Both the position numbers and the translations under genes were made by a program. Shown piece by piece: positions 33,558 to 45,804 of a stretch of 64,000 bases of DNA. The notes beneath the pieces were generated by a model, which did not search any database, was not told where the DNA came from, and saw nothing but the letters and a program-made list of their open reading frames with translations. The stretch is taken from assembly GCF_009727955.1 (NCBI RefSeq), contig NZ_WOBR01000008.1, positions 124,001 to 188,000 of the forward strand, given 5' to 3'. Within the stretch, counting starts at the first letter, position 1, and the number at the start of each line of letters is the position of its first letter. The stretch is from Aliivibrio fischeri (GTDB lineage Bacteria; Pseudomonadota; Gammaproteobacteria; Enterobacterales; Vibrionaceae).

Positions 33558-34121
33558 ATGGCGAGTATTGATCATATCGAAAAACTGGATGCGCTAGATA
33601 AGCTCAGTGTGGTGACATATCGTACAGGGCTCACCCTTTTTGGTATCACTCTCATCGTTTTTAGTCTTGCGATAGCTGATGATATTGGATTTATTCTTAT
33701 TAAGAATGATTACTTAATGGAATTAGCATTAGCTTTGTTTGCAGTATCATCAGCGATGAGCGCCGCTAACCTTCATGTATATGATAAGAAAGTAAGACTC
33801 ATTATTACTTGGTCAGCATGGATAGGGTTAGTTTTACTCATTACTATTGATAGTGAGATACTCGCTTGGCTACCTATCGGCTTTCTTTGTGTTTGCTTCT
33901 CTGGTATTGCACTTAAAGAATCCTTTTGTTTTAAGGTTATTGGTCTAAAAGCCATCCCTTTTCTATTGTGTATATCCATTTTAATGTTGGCTATCGAAGT
34001 TTGGTTAATCGCGATTATTTGCTTATTTCTATCTGGTGTTATCTTCATTTTTCTTGCTATTCAAAAATGGAAAATGCCCCTTCATTTTGATATAGGTAAT
34101 AAAGCGAATTACCAAATTTAA
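33558..34121 (+). CDS. uncharacterised integral membrane protein
   Basis: A 187-residue protein with about six hydrophobic segments from residue 22 to 168 and a short polar N-terminus (HIEKLDALDKLSVVTYRTGL). The start has AAGGAA 6 nt upstream. It resembles the DUF2301 group of small membrane proteins as I remember them, but this is a weak recollection. Function unknown. It is divergent from nupC and convergent with rpoS. Confidence 0.75.
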   Translation: MASIDHIEKLDALDKLSVVTYRTGLTLFGITLIVFSLAIADDIGFILIKNDYLMELALALFAVSSAMSAANLHVYDKKVRLIITWSAWIGLVLLITIDSEILAWLPIGFLCVCFSGIALKESFCFKVIGLKAIPFLLCISILMLAIEVWLIAIICLFLSGVIFIFLAIQKWKMPLHFDIGNKANYQI

Positions 34122-34198
34122 CCTAACACTAGCTATCGATTTATCATATAGCGACTAATTACGTCTACCTCAATTTATACATCAAAGATTTGTACCAA

Positions 34199-34226
34199 TA
34201 AAAAAGCCCTAAGTTATCTTAGGGCT
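34199..34226. terminator. rpoS terminator
   Basis: AGCCCTAAG-TTAT-CTTAGGGCT with an A-run on its left, so on the minus strand the stem ends in TTTTTT, 35 nt after the rpoS stop. It may also serve the convergent plus-strand gene. Confidence 0.9.
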
Positions 34227-34261
34227 CTCTTACTAACTAAAACGTATATTTAAAAAGTGAG

Positions 34262-35227
34262 TTAGTATTCTTCTACGGCAAATAGTGTTTCCATATTTAA
34301 CCCTTGGTTCGTCATGATTTCTCTTAAACGACGTAGGCCTTCGACTTGGATCTGTCTTACACGTTCGCGAGTTAAACCAATCTCAACGCCTACTTGTTCT
34401 AATGTTGCAGCTTCATAACCAAGTAAACCGAAACGGCGAGCAACAACTTCTTTTTGTTTAGGGTTTAATTGCCCTAACCAACCCACCAATGACGTATTAA
34501 TATCATCCTTTTGTGTTTCTGACTCTGGGTCACTATTTTTAGTATCAGGAAGGATATCTAATAACGCTTTATCTGATTCACCAGCTACCATTGAATCAAC
34601 TGAAGCGACACGCTCATTTAAACGCAGCATTCGACTAACATCACTCACTGGCTTATCGAGTTTTTCAGCAATCTCTTCTGGTGTTGGTTCATGATCAAGC
34701 TTTTGAGAGAGTTCACGTGCTGCACGTAAATAAACATTAAGCTCTTTTACAACATGAATAGGTAAACGAATGGTACGCGTTTGGTTCATAATGGCACGTT
34801 CAATGGTTTGACGTATCCACCATGTGGCGTAAGTAGAGAATCGGAAGCCTCTTTCTGGATCAAACTTTTCAACAGCTCGAATTAGGCCAAGATTTCCCTC
34901 TTCAACCAAATCCAATAAAGCAAGACCACGATGATTATAACGACGAGCAATCTTTACGACCAATCGAAGGTTACTCTCAATCATTCGAGATCGAGCTGCT
35001 TCATCACCTTTCAAGGCTAAGCGACTAAAATAAACTTCTTCTTCTGCTGTTAGTAGTGGAGAAAAGCCAATTTCACCAAGATACAGTTGCGTTGCATCCA
35101 TAACTTTCTGTGAACTGCTTACTTCAAGACGTTCAGACTCTTCTTCAATACTGGTTAATTCAGCATCATTAATTGTGTCTAAATCGAACTCTTCAACTTC
35201 TTTAGTTACTGCATTGCTTTTACTCAT
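34262..35227 (-). CDS. rpoS: stationary-phase sigma factor RpoS
   Basis: A 321-residue sigma-38. All regions are present: 1.2 ([20 protein letters not shown]), 2.2-2.4 ([39 protein letters not shown]), 3 and the 4.2 helix-turn-helix ([20 protein letters not shown]). The C-terminus ends in FAVEEY. It lies 54 nt downstream of nlpD, the conserved arrangement in which the main rpoS promoter sits inside nlpD. It directs the general stress and stationary-phase programme. Confidence 0.97.
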   Translation of the reverse strand: MSKSNAVTKEVEEFDLDTINDAELTSIEEESERLEVSSSQKVMDATQLYLGEIGFSPLLTAEEEVYFSRLALKGDEAARSRMIESNLRLVVKIARRYNHRGLALLDLVEEGNLGLIRAVEKFDPERGFRFSTYATWWIRQTIERAIMNQTRTIRLPIHVVKELNVYLRAARELSQKLDHEPTPEEIAEKLDKPVSDVSRMLRLNERVASVDSMVAGESDKALLDILPDTKNSDPESETQKDDINTSLVGWLGQLNPKQKEVVARRFGLLGYEAATLEQVGVEIGLTRERVRQIQVEGLRRLREIMTNQGLNMETLFAVEEY

Positions 35228-35281
35228 AGCGCCTCCCCATGGCGAGCCAGCAAGACATTACAACTCAGCTATGTCATCCTT

Positions 35282-36280
35282 TTATGGTAAATACCTCTGT
35301 GGATTTACCGATTTCCCTCTAAAGCGGATCTCAAAATGCAAACGTACACTGCTCGTACTAGAGCTTCCCATCGACGCGATTTTTTGTCCCGCTGTGACGT
35401 TTTGGCCTTCTTTCACAAATAATGCTTCGTTATGAGCATAAGCACTTAAGTAATCATCGTTATGTTTAATGATAATCAAGTTACCGTACCCTCTTAATGC
35501 ATTACCTGCATAGACCACAGTTCCTTTTGCTGTTGAGATGATATCTTGACCACGTTGGCCTGCAATATCGATCCCTTTGTTTCCTTGGTCTCCTGTAGAG
35601 AATTTAGCGATGATCCGACCTTTTGTTGGCCATAACCAAGAATCCACCTTTTCCGTTTTTTGTTGTACTGGTTTCGGCTTCGGTTTAGGAGCTGGTTTTG
35701 GCTTCGCAGCTGGTTTAGGTTTTGAAGATGTTATCGTTTTGTTAGAATTAACATACTCCTTAGGTTTGCTGTTTTCAACCTTTTTTGTGCTTTCTTTTTG
35801 TACAGTTGATGTTTTTTTAGCACTCGTTGTGGTCGGTTTTGGCTTAGGAGCAGGCTCATTTGTTGCGACAGGAACAACGGCAACCGCTGTCGCCGTCGAG
35901 CTTGAAGACGAATTAGATGGTGTGACTGAATGCCCATCACTACCATAAGCAGGAGCAATATATTTAGGCCCCCACAATTTTATTTTTTGGCCAGGATGAA
36001 TCATATAAGGCGCTTTAAGCTCGTTGTATGCAATGAGCTCTTTTACGTCTTTATTTGTAACATAAGAAATGAAATAAAGAGTATCACCTTTCTCTACGGT
36101 GTAATAACTGCCGCGATAACTGCCTCGTTCAGCTCCGTTATATGCAGAGCTAGAGCTATTAACACTCGATACTGGTGCAGGGCGATGTGGTCCCATAGAA
36201 CAACCAGAAAGGAATAAGCTAACAACAGCTGCCATTAACCATAAGCGTATAGAAATAAGGTTGATAATCATTTTTCTCAT
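35282..36280 (-). CDS. nlpD: NlpD, outer-membrane lipoprotein and amidase activator
   Basis: A 332-residue lipoprotein that activates AmiC-type amidases to split septal peptidoglycan. The signal peptide ends in the lipobox LSGC. A LysM domain (TVEKGDTLYFISYVTNKDVK, about residues 55-105) is followed by a long Pro/Lys/Thr-rich linker (about 125-205) and a C-terminal LytM domain. In that domain several metal ligands of active M23 peptidases are replaced (KGIDIAGQRGQDI, LHFEIRF remains), as in known activator proteins. An in-frame ATG three codons later is an alternative start. Confidence 0.93.
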   Translation of the reverse strand: MRKMIINLISIRLWLMAAVVSLFLSGCSMGPHRPAPVSSVNSSSSAYNGAERGSYRGSYYTVEKGDTLYFISYVTNKDVKELIAYNELKAPYMIHPGQKIKLWGPKYIAPAYGSDGHSVTPSNSSSSSTATAVAVVPVATNEPAPKPKPTTTSAKKTSTVQKESTKKVENSKPKEYVNSNKTITSSKPKPAAKPKPAPKPKPKPVQQKTEKVDSWLWPTKGRIIAKFSTGDQGNKGIDIAGQRGQDIISTAKGTVVYAGNALRGYGNLIIIKHNDDYLSAYAHNEALFVKEGQNVTAGQKIASMGSSSTSSVRLHFEIRFRGKSVNPQRYLP

Positions 36281-36284
36281 TATA

Positions 36285-36911
36285 TTATGCTAATTCACCT
36301 GCAACTAAAGGCACAAAACGAACCTCTTCAATCACTTCAGAGAAAAATTCCTCTCCCTGACGAGTAATTCGTAATAACTGCTGCGACTCTTCCCCTACAG
36401 GGATAACTAAATGTCCATTATCTTTTAATTGAAATAACAAATCATTAGGAATAGATTCCGCTGCTGCGGTCACAATGATGGCATCAAATGGACCTTTTGA
36501 TTCCCATCCTTTCCAGCCATCACCATGCTTTGTTGAGACATTATATATATCCAATTGTTTCAACAATCGTTTCGCATTCCATTGTAACGATTTTATACGC
36601 TCAATAGAGTTAACATGCTCAACTAATTTAGCCAATACAGCCGTTTGATAACCAGAGCCTGTCCCCACTTCAAGTACATTTGATGTAGGTGTTAGCTCTA
36701 ATAATTCAGTCATTTTCGCTACAATATAAGGCTGTGAGATCGTTTGACCTTCACCAATAGGAAGTGCGTTATTTTGATAAGCTTGATGTGATAAAGCTTC
36801 TGGAATAAAACGCTCTCTTGGTAACTCTCGAATAGCCGCTAAAATAGCTTCGTTTCTAATGCCTTGTTGGCGCAAAAATTGATCTAGTAATTCAGAACGC
36901 GAATTAAGCAT
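36285..36911 (-). CDS. pcm: protein-L-isoaspartate O-methyltransferase
   Basis: A 208-residue SAM-dependent enzyme that repairs isoaspartyl residues in aged proteins. SAM motif I is [15 protein letters not shown]; the family motif [15 protein letters not shown] precedes it. Length matches E. coli Pcm (208). Its start overlaps the surE stop by one base. Order surE-pcm-nlpD-rpoS is conserved in gammaproteobacteria. Confidence 0.96.
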   Translation of the reverse strand: MLNSRSELLDQFLRQQGIRNEAILAAIRELPRERFIPEALSHQAYQNNALPIGEGQTISQPYIVAKMTELLELTPTSNVLEVGTGSGYQTAVLAKLVEHVNSIERIKSLQWNAKRLLKQLDIYNVSTKHGDGWKGWESKGPFDAIIVTAAAESIPNDLLFQLKDNGHLVIPVGEESQQLLRITRQGEEFFSEVIEEVRFVPLVAGELA

Positions 36912-37672
36912 TATTTAGAACTCTCTAATGATAACCAATCAGTAATCATACCTAATGAATCATGAGCCGTTAAATCGACTTGTAATGGTGTTATTGATAC
37001 TCGGTGCTGCTTTACAGCAAAGAAGTCCGTTCCCTCACCTGCATCTTGTTTTTTTCCTGGAGGACCTAACCAATAGATGGTCTCACCACGAGGATCGGTA
37101 TCTTTAATCATGCTCTCAGCATGATGCCTTGCACCTAATCGTGTCACTTCCCAGCCCGTTAATTGTCCGTACTCGCAATCAGGTACATTTACATTCAATA
37201 CTTTTTGAGTGGTTAATGGGGAAACTAAATGGTTATTAACTATTTTTAGTGCCACTTGAGCTGCCGTATCAAAGTTCTCGCGTCCAACCAAAGAAATAGC
37301 GATAGCTGGCAAACCTAAAAAGTGCCCTTCAGTAGCAGCTGCGACGGTACCTGAGTACAAGGTATCATCACCTAGATTTGCGCCATGATTGATACCTGCA
37401 ATAATCAAATCAGGCAAGTTATCTTTCATTAATTCATTCAATGCAAAGTGAACACAATCTGTTGGTGTCCCTTGCACTGAATGAATGTGTTCGTCAATTT
37501 GACGAACACGTAATGGTGATTCAAGAGTTAAAGAATTTGATGCACCAGAACGATTACGATCAGGAGCAACAATGGTAATATCCGCAATATCAGCTAATAC
37601 ACGAGCTAAAGTATTTATTCCTTCAGCAAATACACCATCATCGTTACTAAGCAAAATGCGTAACTTCTTCAC
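36911..37672 (-). CDS. surE: 5'/3'-nucleotidase SurE
   Basis: A 253-residue metal-dependent nucleotidase acting on nucleoside monophosphates and short polyphosphate. I place the start at the GTG at 37672 (then [13 protein letters not shown]), since GGAG lies 6 nt upstream and homologues begin at RILLSNDDG; an in-frame ATG at 37684 is the alternative. Metal ligands are in LSNDDG, the SGASNSLTL loop and [12 protein letters not shown]. It overlaps pcm by one base and lies 19 nt after truD. Confidence 0.93.
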   Translation of the reverse strand: MKKLRILLSNDDGVFAEGINTLARVLADIADITIVAPDRNRSGASNSLTLESPLRVRQIDEHIHSVQGTPTDCVHFALNELMKDNLPDLIIAGINHGANLGDDTLYSGTVAAATEGHFLGLPAIAISLVGRENFDTAAQVALKIVNNHLVSPLTTQKVLNVNVPDCEYGQLTGWEVTRLGARHHAESMIKDTDPRGETIYWLGPPGKKQDAGEGTDFFAVKQHRVSITPLQVDLTAHDSLGMITDWLSLESSK

Positions 37673-37691
37673 TCTTGTCTCCATATTAATA

Positions 37692-38747
37692 TTAATCGTT
37701 TGAGCTATAAGTGCGCTCAACTTCAATTTCTTGTAGCAATTCACGTACGATTACCGTAGCGAAACTGCCTGAAGTTAATGAGAAATTTAGCGTTAACGTA
37801 TCGCCTTCAGCTGACCATGTTAGGTTTTCAGGATGAAGCTCAATCACACGACGTTCATGACGCATACGGTTACCACGAATTAACGCCATTAAATCTGGTT
37901 CAGCATCTAAATGAGGTTGCTCTAATGTCAGAGCTTTGCCCGTTGTTGGTAATTGATTATCTCCAGCTAATGCTGCTGTGATAGATAATTCACCATTTTG
38001 AATCTTTTGAATGCACTCTTCAGACGTTACATTCTCATTTACGATACGGTCATTGCGATCAAGTAGAATATCACCATCAACAGGTTGAGAGAAGTAACCC
38101 TCTGTTATTCTTTGAGAAACAATATGGTTAAAAATCCAAGAACGAGCTGCTGATAGATAAAAGCTACGCTTACTGTTATCACGAGTACGAACATTATCTC
38201 GACCCCAACGGCGAGCCTCGTTAACGTTATTGCCTTCATGTCCAAAACGCTGTGAACCAAAGTAATTAGGAACACCTGTCAATTTTACTTTTTCTAAGCG
38301 ACCTAACACATCTTCAATATCGGTTACTTCCGTTGCAATAACTTGAAACTGATTACCTTGTAAATCACCAGGACGTAACTTTTTGTTATGACGAGTGACT
38401 TCTAAGATCTCAACACCTGGATGTGTAGCTTCAAATTTAGCAAAGTTTAATTCATCGCTGTTAGCTACTTGAACACTTAACCATTGTTCAGTGACGGCAT
38501 GTCGATCTTTCAAACCAGCCCAGCTAACATTTTTAGATTTAACACCACAGAATTTTGCCAATTCATTAGCAACATATTTGGTATTTTCACCCGTTTTACG
38601 GATTTTAACCATTAAGTGCTCACCGCTACCAGTGAACTCAAAACCTAAGATCTCTTTTACAATAAAGTGCTCAGGAAGTTGTTTTAATTTACCTGTTGCT
38701 ACTGGCTTTCCGTATAACCACGAAAAATTAGACATGATGTCTGACAT
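37692..38747 (-). CDS. truD: tRNA pseudouridine(13) synthase TruD
   Basis: A 351-residue RNA-modifying enzyme that makes pseudouridine 13 in tRNA-Glu. The catalytic Asp is in GLKDRHA (D81 from this start, D80 in E. coli). TruD insertion domain landmarks ([16 protein letters not shown]) follow. A second ATG four codons in is possible, but AGAG lies upstream of the first. It lies 11 nt after ispF. Confidence 0.94.
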   Translation of the reverse strand: MSDIMSNFSWLYGKPVATGKLKQLPEHFIVKEILGFEFTGSGEHLMVKIRKTGENTKYVANELAKFCGVKSKNVSWAGLKDRHAVTEQWLSVQVANSDELNFAKFEATHPGVEILEVTRHNKKLRPGDLQGNQFQVIATEVTDIEDVLGRLEKVKLTGVPNYFGSQRFGHEGNNVNEARRWGRDNVRTRDNSKRSFYLSAARSWIFNHIVSQRITEGYFSQPVDGDILLDRNDRIVNENVTSEECIQKIQNGELSITAALAGDNQLPTTGKALTLEQPHLDAEPDLMALIRGNRMRHERRVIELHPENLTWSAEGDTLTLNFSLTSGSFATVIVRELLQEIEVERTYSSND

Positions 38748-38758
38748 AAATCTATCTC

Positions 38759-39235
38759 TTAAGATGCTTTAACTAACAGCACTACTGCTTCACAAGCAAT
38801 GCCTTCTTTTCTACCGGTAAAACCCAAACGCTCAGAGGTTGTGGCTTTTACATTAACGTTATCTAGCTCGGATTCTAAATCTTCTGCAATTGCATTACAC
38901 ATCGCTTGAATATGAGGAGCCATTTTAGGTGCTTGAGCAATGATAGTGACATCTGCATTTCCCAATACAAAGCCTTTCTCTTTTACACGGCGATATACAT
39001 CTCGAAGTAAAGCTCGGCTATCCGCCCCTTTCCACTTATCATCTGTATCAGGAAAATGGCGTCCAATATCACCTTCAGCTATGGCACCAAGTAGCGCATC
39101 ACATAACGCATGCAAAGCAACATCACCATCAGAGTGAGCAATTAGGCCTTGCTCATAAGGAACGCTTACTCCACCAATAATGACTGGGCCTTCGCCGCCA
39201 AATTTATGTACATCAAATCCATGTCCAATTCTCAT
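38759..39235 (-). CDS. ispF: 2-C-methyl-D-erythritol 2,4-cyclodiphosphate synthase
   Basis: A 158-residue enzyme of the MEP isoprenoid pathway. [12 protein letters not shown] holds the Zn ligands Asp and His; [18 protein letters not shown] is the family signature. The start codon overlaps the ispD stop by one base (TAATG), as expected for consecutive pathway enzymes. Confidence 0.96.
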   Translation of the reverse strand: MRIGHGFDVHKFGGEGPVIIGGVSVPYEQGLIAHSDGDVALHALCDALLGAIAEGDIGRHFPDTDDKWKGADSRALLRDVYRRVKEKGFVLGNADVTIIAQAPKMAPHIQAMCNAIAEDLESELDNVNVKATTSERLGFTGRKEGIACEAVVLLVKAS

Positions 39236-39951
39236 TATTTGGTTTCCTTTTTCATTTTTTGAAGATAAAACTCAGCCAAATCGAGATCTTCTGGTTGGGT
39301 GATTTTTAAGTTATCGGCACGACCTTGAACCAGTTTAGGTTGATATCCCATTAACTCAATAGCTGAAGATTCATCAGTAATAGATAAATTTTTATCTAAT
39401 CCTGTTTGCAGGGCTGAGTACAATAATTCTGTTGTAAATAATTGTGGTGTTAACGCATGCCACAACACGCTACGATCAATCGTCGTCTCAATGCATTGTT
39501 CTTGAGTTGCTTGTTTCATCGTATCTCGCACAGGTGATGCTAATATGCCACCAATGTGCTCAGGGATCACTTCTGTAATTAACTTATCAATGTCAGAATG
39601 GCGAATACAAGGGCGAGCAGCATCATGAACCATAACCCACTCACTTAATTGATGCTCTTGAACGTACGATAACCCAGACAACACCGAATCTGCGCGCTCT
39701 TTACCACCAGAAACTCGAATCACTCGGCTATCATGAGCAAGACTTAATTCAGGGAAATAAGGATCACCGTCAGTAATCGCAACAACGACTTTACTAACTA
39801 AAGGAAAAGCTAATAACTGTTCTATTGTATGCTCTAAAACGGTTTTTCCATTTAATAATAAATACTGTTTAGGGCGGTCGGCTTTCATTCGACTTCCGAC
39901 CCCTGCAGCAGGAACAATCGCAGTAATCGACAAAGGTGTAGTCAGAGTCAT
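39235..39951 (-). CDS. ispD: 2-C-methyl-D-erythritol 4-phosphate cytidylyltransferase
   Basis: A 238-residue nucleotidyltransferase that attaches CMP to methylerythritol phosphate. The nucleotide loop is [20 protein letters not shown], and [11 protein letters not shown] is the ISPD signature. It begins 3 nt after the ftsB stop and overlaps ispF, forming the usual ftsB-ispD-ispF-truD unit. Confidence 0.96.
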   Translation of the reverse strand: MTLTTPLSITAIVPAAGVGSRMKADRPKQYLLLNGKTVLEHTIEQLLAFPLVSKVVVAITDGDPYFPELSLAHDSRVIRVSGGKERADSVLSGLSYVQEHQLSEWVMVHDAARPCIRHSDIDKLITEVIPEHIGGILASPVRDTMKQATQEQCIETTIDRSVLWHALTPQLFTTELLYSALQTGLDKNLSITDESSAIELMGYQPKLVQGRADNLKITQPEDLDLAEFYLQKMKKETK

Positions 39952-39954
39952 TAG

Positions 39955-40239
39955 TTAACCCTCACTGTTTTCATCAATAATTCGATAGAACGTTTCGCCT
40001 TTTTTTATCATTCCCAATTCATGACGAGCTCTTTCTTCAATGGCTTCAGAGCCTTTTTTCAAGTCATCAATCTCAGCAAACATTTGTTCATTACGGTTAC
40101 GTAAACCTTGATTGACTTCTTCTTGCAAAGCAACGTCATTTGATACTTGTGCATAATCGGACATTCCATTTTTTCCAAACCATAAGGTGTATTGCAGCCA
40201 CCCTAAAGCGATCAATAAGAAAATGGCAAATGTACGCAT
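39955..40239 (-). CDS. ftsB: cell division protein FtsB
   Basis: A 94-residue bitopic protein of the FtsQLB division complex. One membrane helix at residues 3-20 ([19 protein letters not shown]) is followed by a periplasmic coiled coil (about 30-70). Length is near that of E. coli FtsB (103). First gene of the unit, 172 nt after eno with a terminator between. Confidence 0.94.
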   Translation of the reverse strand: MRTFAIFLLIALGWLQYTLWFGKNGMSDYAQVSNDVALQEEVNQGLRNRNEQMFAEIDDLKKGSEAIEERARHELGMIKKGETFYRIIDENSEG

Positions 40240-40324
40240 AATTGCTCCGAAAATAAGAAATGATAAAAGAAGGCTAACTATATCAATCCAGCATTAGAAC
40301 TTCACTAGCTGTCTGACAGAAATA

Positions 40325-40353
40325 AAAAAAACCGCCTCAAATGAGACGGTTTT
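40325..40353 (-). terminator. eno terminator
   Basis: AAAACCGCCTCA / GAGACGGTTTT (one G-U pair in the RNA) with a short loop, followed on the minus strand by eight T residues. It separates eno from the ftsB operon. Confidence 0.9.
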
Positions 40354-40411
40354 ATATCGAAATTCTAATCGAACGATTAAGAACTAAAAATCAAATTCTC
40401 AAAAATTGAGA

Positions 40412-41722
<1,311 letters not shown>

Positions 41723-41788
41723 TTACTTTTCTTTAATTTAAAAGCTAAAAATAGCCATCCAACATTGGACAGCTACTCGTAAATCCTA

Positions 41789-43432
<1,644 letters not shown>

Positions 43433-43560
43433 TTACCTGAAATTGGTGTAATGAGGAATAAAAATGGATTTCATCTGGACGGGAAGTGAATATACCAGAA
43501 CCGCTTTATCGCCACAACGTGAAAAGTATCACAGTTAATTGATTTATTTTTTGCTCCAAA

Positions 43561-44382
43561 TCAATTCCGCTCACTTCGCTTAATTTTTTCCCACTCAGAA
43601 TCTAGCTCATTTAAATCACATTGCTCTATTTTTTTACCTTTTTTGGCGACGTTCGCTTCAATTTGACGAAAACGACGCTCAAATTTGTTATTTGCTTTGC
43701 TTAAAGCTTGCTCTGGATTTTTTTCTAAATGACGCACTAGATTTACCGTAGCAAAAAGTAGATCGCCTAATTCTTCTTCTACTTTTTCTTCATTTCTGGG
43801 TACTTTATAGACCTCTTCTAGCACTTCTGCCACTTCTTCATTTACTTTATTTGCAACAGGTTGTAACTCATCCCAATCAAAGCCAACTTTGGCACACTGC
43901 TTTTGTATTTTATTTGCTCTTAGTAAGCTTGGTAAAGCCGTTGGAATTGTATCCAAGATACTTTCTTGAACTGGTGTTTGTTGATTGCTTTTCTCTTTCT
44001 CTAAACGTTCTTGTTGTTTTACTTTATCCCAATTGGCTGCAATTTCAGCATCAGATGAAAAATTATCCTCACCAAAAACATGTGGATGACGGCGAACCAA
44101 TTTTTCATTTAAGGTTTCTAGTACGTCATTAAAATCAAACAATTGCTCTTCTTTAGCGATTTGAGCATAGAAAACCACTTGGAATAGTAAGTCTCCTAGT
44201 TCTTCTTTTAAATTGCTCCAGTCCTTTTTATGAATCGCATCCACCACTTCGTATGTTTCTTCTATGGTATGCGGAACAATAGAATCGAAGGTTTGCTTTT
44301 TATCCCAAGGACACCCTTTTTTATCATCTCTTAATTGAGCCATGATTGAGAGTAACTGTTCAAGATTATTTGGGGTGGTCAT
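43561..44382 (-). CDS. mazG: nucleoside triphosphate pyrophosphohydrolase MazG
   Basis: A 273-residue two-domain all-alpha NTP pyrophosphatase that clears abnormal nucleotides and can influence ppGpp. Each half has the metal motif ExxE-12-28-ExxD (EETYEVVDAI...LKEELGDLLFQV; NEEVAEVLEEV...VEEELGDLLFATV). Length near E. coli MazG (263). It lies between pyrG and the flagellin gene, without its usual close contact with relA because the flagellin gene intervenes. Confidence 0.95.
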   Translation of the reverse strand: MTTPNNLEQLLSIMAQLRDDKKGCPWDKKQTFDSIVPHTIEETYEVVDAIHKKDWSNLKEELGDLLFQVVFYAQIAKEEQLFDFNDVLETLNEKLVRRHPHVFGEDNFSSDAEIAANWDKVKQQERLEKEKSNQQTPVQESILDTIPTALPSLLRANKIQKQCAKVGFDWDELQPVANKVNEEVAEVLEEVYKVPRNEEKVEEELGDLLFATVNLVRHLEKNPEQALSKANNKFERRFRQIEANVAKKGKKIEQCDLNELDSEWEKIKRSERN

Positions 44383-44411
44383 ATTTATTCCCTGTGATTG
44401 GTATTAAAAAC

Positions 44412-44445
44412 AAAAAAAAGCTGTGTCCATTATAGACACAGCTTT
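44412..44445 (-). terminator. terminator of the flagellin gene
   Basis: AAAGCTGTGTC / GACACAGCTTT is an 11-bp perfect stem with a 7-nt loop, followed on the minus strand by T residues, 33 nt after the flagellin stop. Confidence 0.92.
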
Positions 44446-44477
44446 CTTAATCACGATGAATTTTATTTTTTAGTCAA

Positions 44478-45611
44478 TTAGCCTAATAGACTTACTGCTG
44501 CATTTGGCGCTTGCTTCGCTTGTGCCAAAATAGATGAGCTTGATTGACTTAAGATCTGGCTCTTAGTTAAGTTTGTTGTTTCTTTAGCGAAATCCGTATC
44601 TTTAATCTGGCTATTAGAGTCAGAGATATTTTCATTGATGTTCGTTAAGTTTTTAATTGCGCTATCAAAACGGTTTTGAATCGCACCTAATGAAGCACGG
44701 TTGCTATCTACGTATTCTAGAGCAGCATCGATAACATCAATTGAACGCTGTGCGCCACCAACAGTAGTTAAATCCATTGATGCTACTGTATCATCAGATT
44801 CGCCACCCATTTTTAGTTCATTAGCTAATGAACCGCTGAATTCTAATGGAGAAGAGATCGTCTCACCAGACATGAATACTTGAAGTACACCATCTTCAGT
44901 AACAGATGCGCTTAGCTCATTTGTTTGACCATTAATGTAAGTCGCTAACTCTTCAATATCATCACCCGTTTTTGCTGTGATATTGATTTCTTGAGCGTTA
45001 CCATTCTTATCATTGTAAGACACATTGAATTGCGTATTCTCTGCACCTACTTTCCAGTTAATGTCACGACCTTCTTCAGCAAAGTAAGATTTACCACCCA
45101 TTGTTGCTTCATCAGCACGCATGCTGTTAAGTGTTACAGCAACTGCTTCACCTGAATCTGCACCAATTTGGAATGATTTAGTACCAAATTCGCCGTTAAT
45201 TAAACGAGTACCAGCAAAAGAAGTTGTTTCTGCAATACGGTTAAGTTCATCAGTTAATGAACTTGCTTCTTCTTGCATTGCGGCACGATCTGCATCTGTG
45301 TTTGAACCGTTTGCAGATTGAAGAGATAAATCACGTAGGCGTTGAAGAACGTTAGTTGTTTCCTTCATTGCACCTTCTGCAGTTTGCGTAATAGACATAC
45401 CTTCATGTGCATTTCGTACTGCAACGTTTAGACCACGACTTTGCGCAGTCATACGGTTTGAAATTTGTAGACCAGAAGCATCATCAGCAGCACTGTTAAT
45501 TTTCGAACCTGAAGACAATTTTTCCATTGAATCAGTTTGGGCAGCAGTTGCATTGTTCATGTAACGTTGTGCTGTCATTGCCGAGATATTTGTATTTACT
45601 GAAATTGCCAT
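44478..45611 (-). CDS. flaF: flagellin (FlaF-like)
   Basis: A 377-residue flagellar filament subunit. The conserved N-terminal D0/D1 helices ([37 protein letters not shown]) and C-terminal D1/D0 ([20 protein letters not shown], ending [11 protein letters not shown]) are intact, with a variable centre at about 170-280. No signal peptide, as for exported axial proteins. It stands alone between mazG and relA, away from flagellar clusters; A. fischeri has its sixth flagellin, flaF, in such a position, which is why I use that symbol. A sigma-28 promoter is visible upstream. Confidence 0.9.
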   Translation of the reverse strand: MAISVNTNISAMTAQRYMNNATAAQTDSMEKLSSGSKINSAADDASGLQISNRMTAQSRGLNVAVRNAHEGMSITQTAEGAMKETTNVLQRLRDLSLQSANGSNTDADRAAMQEEASSLTDELNRIAETTSFAGTRLINGEFGTKSFQIGADSGEAVAVTLNSMRADEATMGGKSYFAEEGRDINWKVGAENTQFNVSYNDKNGNAQEINITAKTGDDIEELATYINGQTNELSASVTEDGVLQVFMSGETISSPLEFSGSLANELKMGGESDDTVASMDLTTVGGAQRSIDVIDAALEYVDSNRASLGAIQNRFDSAIKNLTNINENISDSNSQIKDTDFAKETTNLTKSQILSQSSSSILAQAKQAPNAAVSLLG

Positions 45612-45682
45612 TGTATTTGCTCCGGTCAGGCTTCATTTATTGTTATAGGGTTGAAGCCTATAATTCATCGTTGATACACATA

Positions 45683-45709
45683 TTTACGGCCTACAATTTC
45701 AGAACTTGA
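45683..45709 (-). promoter_or_regulatory. sigma-28 (FliA) promoter of the flagellin gene
   Basis: On the minus strand TCAAGTTC (45702-45709), an 11-nt spacer and GCCGTAAA (45683-45690) match the sigma-28 consensus TAAAGTTT-N11-GCCGATAA at 6/8 and 6/8 with exact spacing, about 70 nt upstream of the start codon. Confidence 0.7.
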
Positions 45710-45723
45710 GATTTTTTTTCAAT

Positions 45724-45758
45724 AAAAAAGCCGAATATTTAAAAAAACATTCGGCTTT
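45724..45758 (-). terminator. relA terminator
   Basis: AAAGCCGAAT / ATTCGGCTTT with a 12-nt A/T loop; on the minus strand it ends in TTTTTT, 46 nt after relA. Confidence 0.88.
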
Positions 45759-45804
45759 AATCTATCTTATTGATAAAACAGTTAATTTATTTTCTCTATG
45801 ACAA

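Noticed and set aside
35577-35948. 123-codon plus-strand ORF opposite nlpD
   Set aside because: It mirrors the repetitive Pro/Lys linker of nlpD on the other strand, giving a biased Gly/Phe/Val sequence. No SD.
36911-37744. Longer SurE start at 37744
   Set aside because: It would overlap truD by 53 nt and add residues missing from homologues; the GTG with GGAG at 37672 fits better.
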